Shown here: positions 58,801 through 64,000 of the stretch, in pieces
Layout of the letters: every line of letters starts with the position of its first letter
Position numbering within the stretch: the first letter of the stretch is position 1
Origin: Anaeramoeba flamelloides
Taxonomy: Eukaryota > Metamonada > Anaeramoebidae
Assembly: GCA_027625915.1 (NCBI GenBank)
Contig: JANTQA010000072.1
Location: 1,364,001-1,428,000 of the forward strand
Length of the DNA: 64,000 bases
Direction: 5' to 3'
Position numbers and translations under genes: made by a program
The notes under the pieces: generated by a model
What the model saw: only the letters and a program-made list of their open reading frames with translations
Told to the model about the DNA's origin: nothing
The model's database searches: none

Positions 58801-61538
58801 CAAAGAATAATTCAAAGATCAACTAATTTTTCAAAGTTTCTTTACATTTAAGGGAGCAGTATTTTTTTAAAAATAAAATGAATTCTAATGACCCTAAAAA
58901 ATTTTTTTTTTTTTTTAATTTGTGTTTTGGACTATGAAATGGATGAGTAAGCCTCATCTAAACAATTTATTAAATTGATTCTATTTTTTGAAATCCAAAA
59001 TCCCACATGTTTCCAATATAAAACTCAAAAAAAGGTAACCTATTATTTTTATTAACAATTAAGTTAATTCCTGAAAATGGTGGAACATATTTTTAGTTTT
59101 TCATGTTGGAAAGTCTTGATTTTGAAAGAAAATTTTTATTTTGTTTTTATTTTTAATTATTAATATTTCAATTCAAATCTCAACCAATAAAATAATTGGG
59201 GTATACTTGATTAAATAAATCAAAGATTTGATAGAATTTTAACAAAATTTTATCAATGAAATTTAAATCTATTAAGCAAAAAATTTTTTTTTAAGGTTTT
59301 AAAAAAGTTGTTTATTTTTTTACAAAAAATGAAAAAAAATAAAAAAAATATTGCAAATTTGAAAAATTTTTTTTAACAAATTGTTTGGTCTTATTCACAA
59401 GAATCAGTTATAACAATTTAAATCATTTTTGGAAGAAAAAAAATTGATTTTGAATTTTGAGGATAAAATTACAATATTTCCAAATATCTTGAAGAAAATT
59501 TTATTTTGAAAAATCAAATTTCATCTTGTAACAAAAACACAATTTATACTGATAAATTCCAATAAATATCTGAAAATTTTCACTTCATTTTTCCATTTTA
59601 CAAATTTTTTTACACAAGCTTTGAAGAAAGCATTTTATTCTTTTAAATGTTATAACAACTCAAGAGAAAGAAACTTTTGAACCACAGCCAATTTTACAAA
59701 GTTTTTTAAGAGTTGAGATATGAGATTACAAAATGGGAAATTGAACTAAAATTTTTATTAAATATATTTGAATTTATTAGTAAGTAAAATTTGTAAATGA
59801 CTTTAAAACGTTAATAGTTATAACTATTCTTTTTAAAGCAATAAAAGTATTTTTGAATAGGTCAAATAAATCAATTTTTTTGGTTAACCAAAAGAAGTAT
59901 CTCAAAAAAGAAAAAAAAATCTTTACATTTATATTCCTGGCAACAAAGACTATTTATTCTGTAATAATGATCAAAATGGTACTAAACAAGGTAAAAATTT
60001 TTTACAATTTATGAAATAAAATGAATTTAATTGTTTTCTTTTTCATAAAAAATAGAAAAAAAAATTGATCTCTCGGAGAAGAAAAATTCTTTTATTGCTA
60101 GTTTTCAATCGATTAGAATTTTTTAACACTTGGGATATACAAAATTTTCAAGTAGAGAATACCACCAATAACTTATTTTAAAATTTTGCCTGTTGTTGAG
60201 GAGTACTTGTCCCTTAAACCAAAAAATTCTTTCTTTCTCTTTTTGAAATCCTTAAAAATGATATCTTTTCTCTTATTCAAACCACACTTGTAAATTTTAA
60301 TCGATCGAAATTGAAGTTAAAATTGTAAAACATATTTTTGGATTTTTTAGTCAAATTTTTATTTTTTTTATAATCACTATCAAAAGCAATTTCCTTTCTG
60401 TTATTCTAAAGAAAACTAGGATTAAAAACAAAAATTCAAAAAGAGACGAATAAAACATTTTTAAGTTGCTTATTAAAAATTGTGTCACAAGAATTTGTTT
60501 CTAAGTGAAAAATTTTAAAATAATTAACTTTGTTTTTTTTTAATTCTCAAAATTTTATGAATGTTTCGAAAAAAAATAAACAAACAAACAAGGTAAGAAA
60601 GAAAGTAAAAAAAAAAAAGAGAAACCGTACCGAGTCATTTCTTCCCCAACCTTTTATTTCACCGTTACGGAATTCTGCAAAAAGGTGAGAACTAAGTCCA
60701 GAATATAATTGAACGATTTCTTGTTGAACTAATGTTGGCTTTAGTGAAGAATAATTTTTTCCGTTCCCCAACTCCCCAAAAAATCCATTACTAAAAAAAG
60801 AAAAAGAAGAAACAAATTTAAAAAGGAAAAAAATACACAAAGTTTGTTTTTTTAGGCACCAAGACGAACCATAATTTTTTTTTAATCATCAGAAAAAAGA
60901 TGTGCAATTCCAAATCTTTCAAATTCTTACCCAAAAGCATAGAGATCGCCATTTTCACAAATGACAAAAGAGGTTGAATAAGAGGCGTGTATGGAGATAG
61001 CTCTTTTGTTATTCAAAGCCAGTACTTTTGTTGGTTCGTGATAAGTTTGTTTATTTCCATGACCTAATTGGCCAACGTTTCCTAAGAGTTTTGAGAATTG
61101 TTACAGGTGTTTTAATTTTGATAAAAAGTTAATAAGAAAGAGAAAACAAGAAAATAAATAACAATTTCTTTGGTTTATTTTCTAAATAAGAAGAAAAAAC
61201 TATTCAAAAAGTAATGGGAAAAAGATCCTACCCGATCCCCAAGTATACACGGTTTTGTTGACTGAAATAGCAACGAAGTGTGAGTTGCCAGATACGACAT
61301 GTATAATTTTTTCTGTATTAAACTTTCTTAAAGTTGTTTGGTTTGGATAATTGGCTGCGTTAATTGAATACAATTCACCACCCACAGTTAACAATAATGT
61401 TTGGGTGGATGTCGAAATAATCTCTTTCACTGTTTCATTAGGTTTAAGTTCCATTTCTTTTAATTGTGTAACCTCATTTTCTGTTTTGATCCCTAAAAGC
61501 CCACTTTTATTTTGCCCAAATACAAACCAAAGAGCCAT
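52883..61538 (-). CDS. RCC1-repeat / coiled-coil protein, four exons, 716 aa
   Basis: RCC1 repeats form beta-propellers that act in GTPase exchange or as binding platforms; the partner here is unknown. Exons in transcript order: 61232-61538, 60931-61081, 60631-60790 and 52883-54415. Introns are 150, 140 and 6215 bp. Phases fit at each join and repeats continue across them: ...TWGSG|NVGQLGHGNK, AFG|NGFFGELGNGK and GWGRNDS|GQLGQGTKRN. The last join restores a textbook WGxNxxGQLGxG. Propeller-like repeats cover about residues 1-345. Next come a low-complexity linker, a strong coiled coil rich in Q, E, R and L (about 410-530), and a second coiled coil at the C-terminus. There is no BTB, FYVE or kinase domain. 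Gly spacing is divergent in the last repeats (GSGRNCGQQM). Exon 4 alone would start in mid-repeat, so I favour the long-intron model over two genes. Confidence 0.85.
55159..55749. mobile_element. Family C inverted-repeat element, copy 2 (intact ends)
   Basis: It starts AGCTATTTCCAAAAAAGTG and ends with the exact inverse, CACTTTTTTGGAAATAGCT (19 bp). It is 591 bp, non-coding, in the RCC1 intron. It matches 17597-18715 apart from the MITE there, and preserves that MITE's empty target site at about 55714. Confidence 0.85.
55755..56090 (+). pseudogene. Relic copy of segment D and the small 35.3-kb gene
   Basis: It begins six bases after the family C element. It keeps the palindrome (one mismatch), an ATG with MTNIYS similar to MNNNYS, and the intron-like stretch with ATTATTCTACTTATTT. 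Similarity fades at the start of the second exon, and no open frame comparable to the 35.4-kb one remains. Confidence 0.55.
56858..56929 (+). repeat. 9-bp minisatellite, about eight units
   Basis: Units read TTTCTGCGA, TTTCTGCTA, TTTCTGCTA, TTTCTGTGA, TTTCTGCGA, TTTCGACTA, TTTCTGTGA, TTTCTGTGA, varying mainly at positions 5-8. It lies in the RCC1 giant intron and is non-coding. Confidence 0.9.
57312..58800. repeat. Fold-back, about 200-bp arms, carrying a nested MITE
   Basis: Left arm 57312-57512 and right arm 58605-58800 are reverse complements, with identical blocks such as AGAATCTTTTGATGGGATAT and TGAGATTCAATTTAAACTTT. The interior contains family A MITE copy 3. Confidence 0.85.
57925..58455 (+). 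mobile_element. MITE family A, copy 3 (most diverged)
   Basis: It starts TA-AACCCCGTTCCAAAAATTTG and ends GTCCAAATTTTTGGAATCTAG-TT-TA. It shares TATTGGTAAATTTGTT, TTGATCGATCAAATG and GAAATGAAAACAAAA with copies 1 and 2. Its ends pair better with each other than in the other copies. Confidence 0.8.
59870..60100 (-). repeat. Partial dispersed repeat B (reversed)
   Basis: In reverse complement it reads GATCAATTTTTTTTTCTATT, then a GATCATTATTACAGAATAAAT region, as in copies 2 and 4. It lies in the RCC1 intron. Confidence 0.5.
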
Positions 61539-62568
61539 TATTTTTCAGGTTGGTTAGGTAATATATTTTGAAAGAAGTAAAAAGTTAAGAAAATGATAAA
61601 AAAACTAAGAGTCATAAATCGAATCAATTCTATAAAAATTGAGACCTTTTATTCTGTTCAGACACTTTACAGTTCTTTATAACAATACCCAACACTTTTA
61701 AAGGTAAAAAACTGAAGAAAAGTTATAAGATTTGTAAAGGTAAGATTTTTATGTTGTGATCAAATAGTTGTTTTCAATGATATATATTAATTCTCAAGAA
61801 TAGTCTAGTGATTTTAGGTTGTGTCAGTGTTCATACCTTAACTACAAACAATATATTTTGAAATAATATTGGGCAAGAAAACAAAATATCTTTAAAAAAA
61901 ACCTGTGATATAAATTACCTTTTCAGACAAGAATAACTCATGTTTCAAAATAAAAAGCATGTTTCTTTTTTATAAAAGACCCACAAACATTCAAAGACTA
62001 AAGAAACCGACAATAAATGATGAATATATCTGATCTTGGTTTCTTAAAGTTCTATGATTAAAAAAGAGATTCTATAATTGAATGATTAAAAAGGATAAAA
62101 TATTATCAAAAACAATAGAGTTAATATTAGCTCTAAAATTCCTGAAATTTGAAAAAAATTAAATCTTATTTCAGGTGTGAAGAAATGTTTATTTGGTTTC
62201 ACATTGACCGACCAAGAGCTTGTTATGGATTTTAATAACCATTCAAAAAAGTCAATTTTTTGTCACTTATTGTTTTTTCCAGAAATCCGAATTGAAGTGT
62301 GTAAGAATAATATGAATGTAACTGATAAAAAAATGTAGTAAGTGTGTTGTTAATTGAAAATTTTCTTTAGTTTTGGTTTTATTTTAATTTTATTAGTATT
62401 TTTTTTTTATTTATTTTCGAAAATTGGGTAATGGAATATTTTAATTGACAACCCAAAAATCAAAAATTATTATTCAATACCTGCCAACCCATTTGTCTTA
62501 AACTCATAAATTGTGATTCTTGATATATATATATATATTCATTTTGGAACATTTATTTCAGCCAGTTT

Positions 62569-62755
62569 CGAATTTAAGGTACAAACTTTCAAGGAATTTT
62601 CGGGCACAAAAAAAGCTTAATTAAAGTACAAAATTTGGAATTTTTTTTTCAACACAAATTATTTTCCTAGAATCTAAATTTTGTTTATTAATTTGAGATT
62701 TTTTTTTTGTACCTTAATTGTCATTGAATTTTGTGCCTTAAAGTGGAACTGGCTG
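62569..62755. mobile_element. MITE family F, copy 2 (187 bp)
   Basis: It begins CAGCCAGTTTCGAATTTAAG and ends CTTAAAGTGGAACTGGCTG, followed by TA. The interior AATTTGAGATTTTTTTT and a GTACCTTAA stretch match copy 1. The left TA is no longer visible. Confidence 0.75.
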
Positions 62756-62999
62756 TAAAATTAATTTAAAGTTCAAGATTGTCCAGCTAAGAACCAAAAT
62801 AACAAGTTTTCACACCCTATTACAAGATAATATATTTTTGGCATTAAAGTGGTTCTAAATCATAAAAATTACTTTTTTGGCTGAAAAAAGTGAAATTGTT
62901 GATAAAAACACTTGAAAGAATTCTATAAACATAAATATATTACAGAGCAAAAATTTCTTTTAAAAATGATGCTAAAATCTCAGAATTCGGACAAAGAAA

Positions 63000-63690
63000 A
63001 GCCGAGGATCAAAGTGTGCTGTTATTAGGCCTAACTATATTCGTGCTACATGGCTCAAATGTCTCTAAAAAATCTATTAGTCGTATAGTAATATTTGTTA
63101 ATCTCATCAATTAAAAAGGATCTATATATCAGTAAAAAACCCAACAATTTCTGAATAAAATCTGTATTTAGCCCCAAATTTAATGATTGAATTATTAATA
63201 TTGAGTTGCAAAATATCTTCCTTAAATTTGTCAAGGAATATTGATTAAACGTTAAAAATTCATTTTTTTTTTCAAATTAAATAATTAACTCTGAGATTCT
63301 TTTGACCAATGATTTCTGGATTATTGTAAATAATATGTTTTTACAAGTAGCTTTATCAAAAGTAAACAAAACTAATCATTTTTTGTGCTTTTATGTTAAT
63401 GATTATTGGATTAATCTTTTGAAAAAATTAAAAAAATATTTACTGTAGTAAGTTCAAAATCTGATTTATTAAATACCCAAATAGTATTTTTTTGGGTTTC
63501 TCTTTATTGGATTGATAAGGAATTATAAAAAAAAAATTCACAAAATGAATATTTTAAATAGTGATATTTATATAAAAAATTTAATAATTTATTGTACAAC
63601 AATAATTTTTATAATAGCTTTTTTGGAGCGATTTGAGCCATGGTTCACTTAATCCCTCAAGCCCGGTTACCGCATACTTTGGTTTTCGAG
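63000..63690. mobile_element. Diverged inverted-repeat element with GC-richer ends
   Basis: The left arm (about 63000-63085, with CTACATGGCTCAAATGTC) and the right arm (about 63612-63690, with GCGATTTGAGCCATGGTTC) pair over about 75 bp with many mismatches. The arms are clearly richer in G and C than the interior and flanks. It is non-coding. Confidence 0.5.
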
Positions 63691-63739
63691 AAATCTAGGG
63701 TGAAGCTAAACCCTTAAGACAATAAAAATTAAATTATTC

Positions 63740-63960
63740 TTAGAGATATTTTTGCAATTTGATCCTTTATTTTAATAAATTCTTTTTAAATAATAGAACT
63801 TTAAGAGATCAGTGCCTGATTTAATTAAGGTTTATTGTTTTTTTTTTTTTTCGGTTAATCTATTGGTCTTCTATAACAAAAAACACGCTTTTTATTTTGA
63901 AACATAGATTAAAATTGTCTGCACACATTGTAATTTGACAAGAGTATATTATTTTCAACC
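63740..63960 (+). repeat. Dispersed repeat E, copy 2
   Basis: Counterpart of 46540-46790 (TTCTTTTTAAATAATAGAAC, TATTGGTCTTCT and TTTTATTTTGAAAC in the same order). Confidence 0.6.
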
Positions 63961-64000
63961 AAACCAAAAGAACACAATTTAAATCAACTTGCTTATTGAA

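Larger units (their letters stand above)
54416..60630 (-). other. Giant 6.2-kb intron of the RCC1 gene, packed with repeats
   Basis: Donor TCG|GTACGG and acceptor ATATAG|GGG (transcript sense) are in phase. The intron holds an intact family C element, a segment D relic, a 9-bp minisatellite, a fold-back with a nested family A MITE, and a partial repeat B. No extra exon or nested gene is recognised on either strand. Confidence 0.75.
61539..64000. other. Gene-free right end of the window
   Basis: It holds MITE F copy 2 (62569-62755), a diverged inverted-repeat element (about 63000-63690) and repeat E copy 2 (63740-63960). No gene is recognised. Part of 61539 onward must contain the RCC1 gene promoter. 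Confidence 0.6.

Noticed and set aside
1-64000. CRISPR arrays, rRNA genes, virus-like or LTR elements, toxin genes.
   Set aside because: None seen. The repeats found are inverted-repeat DNA elements and diverged dispersed repeats without capsid, integrase or polymerase frames.

Overview
The window is eukaryotic nuclear DNA from a strongly AT-rich protist. Genes carry GT-AG introns, use the standard stop codons (TAA or TGA), and include a cytosolic ribosomal protein, a Rac GTPase, a RasGEF, a PIG-L enzyme and an RCC1 protein. The proteins are rich in K, E and N with poly-lysine/glutamate loops, and Ras/Rho signalling genes are frequent. This fits an amoeboid protist such as Anaeramoeba or a comparable AT-rich amoeba. 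The assignment rests on style, not on a marker gene.

Layout, left to right: (i) 1-6563 (+), the end of an RGS-domain gene, then a RasGEF whose exons I join across a 3.4-kb intron. The two are 38 bp apart and could be one RGS-RasGEF gene. (ii) 10682-12622 (+), a divergent bromodomain plus NET (BET-like) protein. (iii) 15408-17519 (+), ecdysoneless/SGT1. (iv) about 21965-27188 (+), a CH-domain protein with about nine PH-like modules, its frame interrupted at a 32-A run. (v) 28913-29494 (-), Rac. (vi) 35349-35747 (+), a small unrecognised two-exon gene with a relic at 55.8 kb. (vii) 36563-37963 (-), Pus3-type tRNA pseudouridine synthase. (viii) 44928-45365 (-), ribosomal protein S21e with one intron. 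(ix) 49157-49948 (-), PIG-L. (x) 52883-61538 (-), an RCC1-repeat/coiled-coil protein in four exons, the last behind a 6.2-kb intron.

The gene-poor DNA is largely old repeats. I could pair up: a TA-flanked ~535-bp MITE (three copies); a ~590-bp terminal-inverted-repeat element, one copy of which is split by that MITE; a ~190-bp CAGT-ended MITE (two copies); a CACTA-like 704-bp element; five long fold-back palindromes; several diverged dispersed repeats; and clusters of a recurrent ~70-bp hairpin. The same repeats fill the two giant introns, so introns here are either tiny (51-270 bp) or several kb and repeat-laden. No tRNA, rRNA, CRISPR array or virus-like element was recognised.

Functionally, RGS/RasGEF, the CH-PH protein and Rac belong to GTPase/cytoskeleton signalling. 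PIG-L (GPI anchors), Pus3, S21e and ecdysoneless are housekeeping. Their adjacency does not imply co-regulation.
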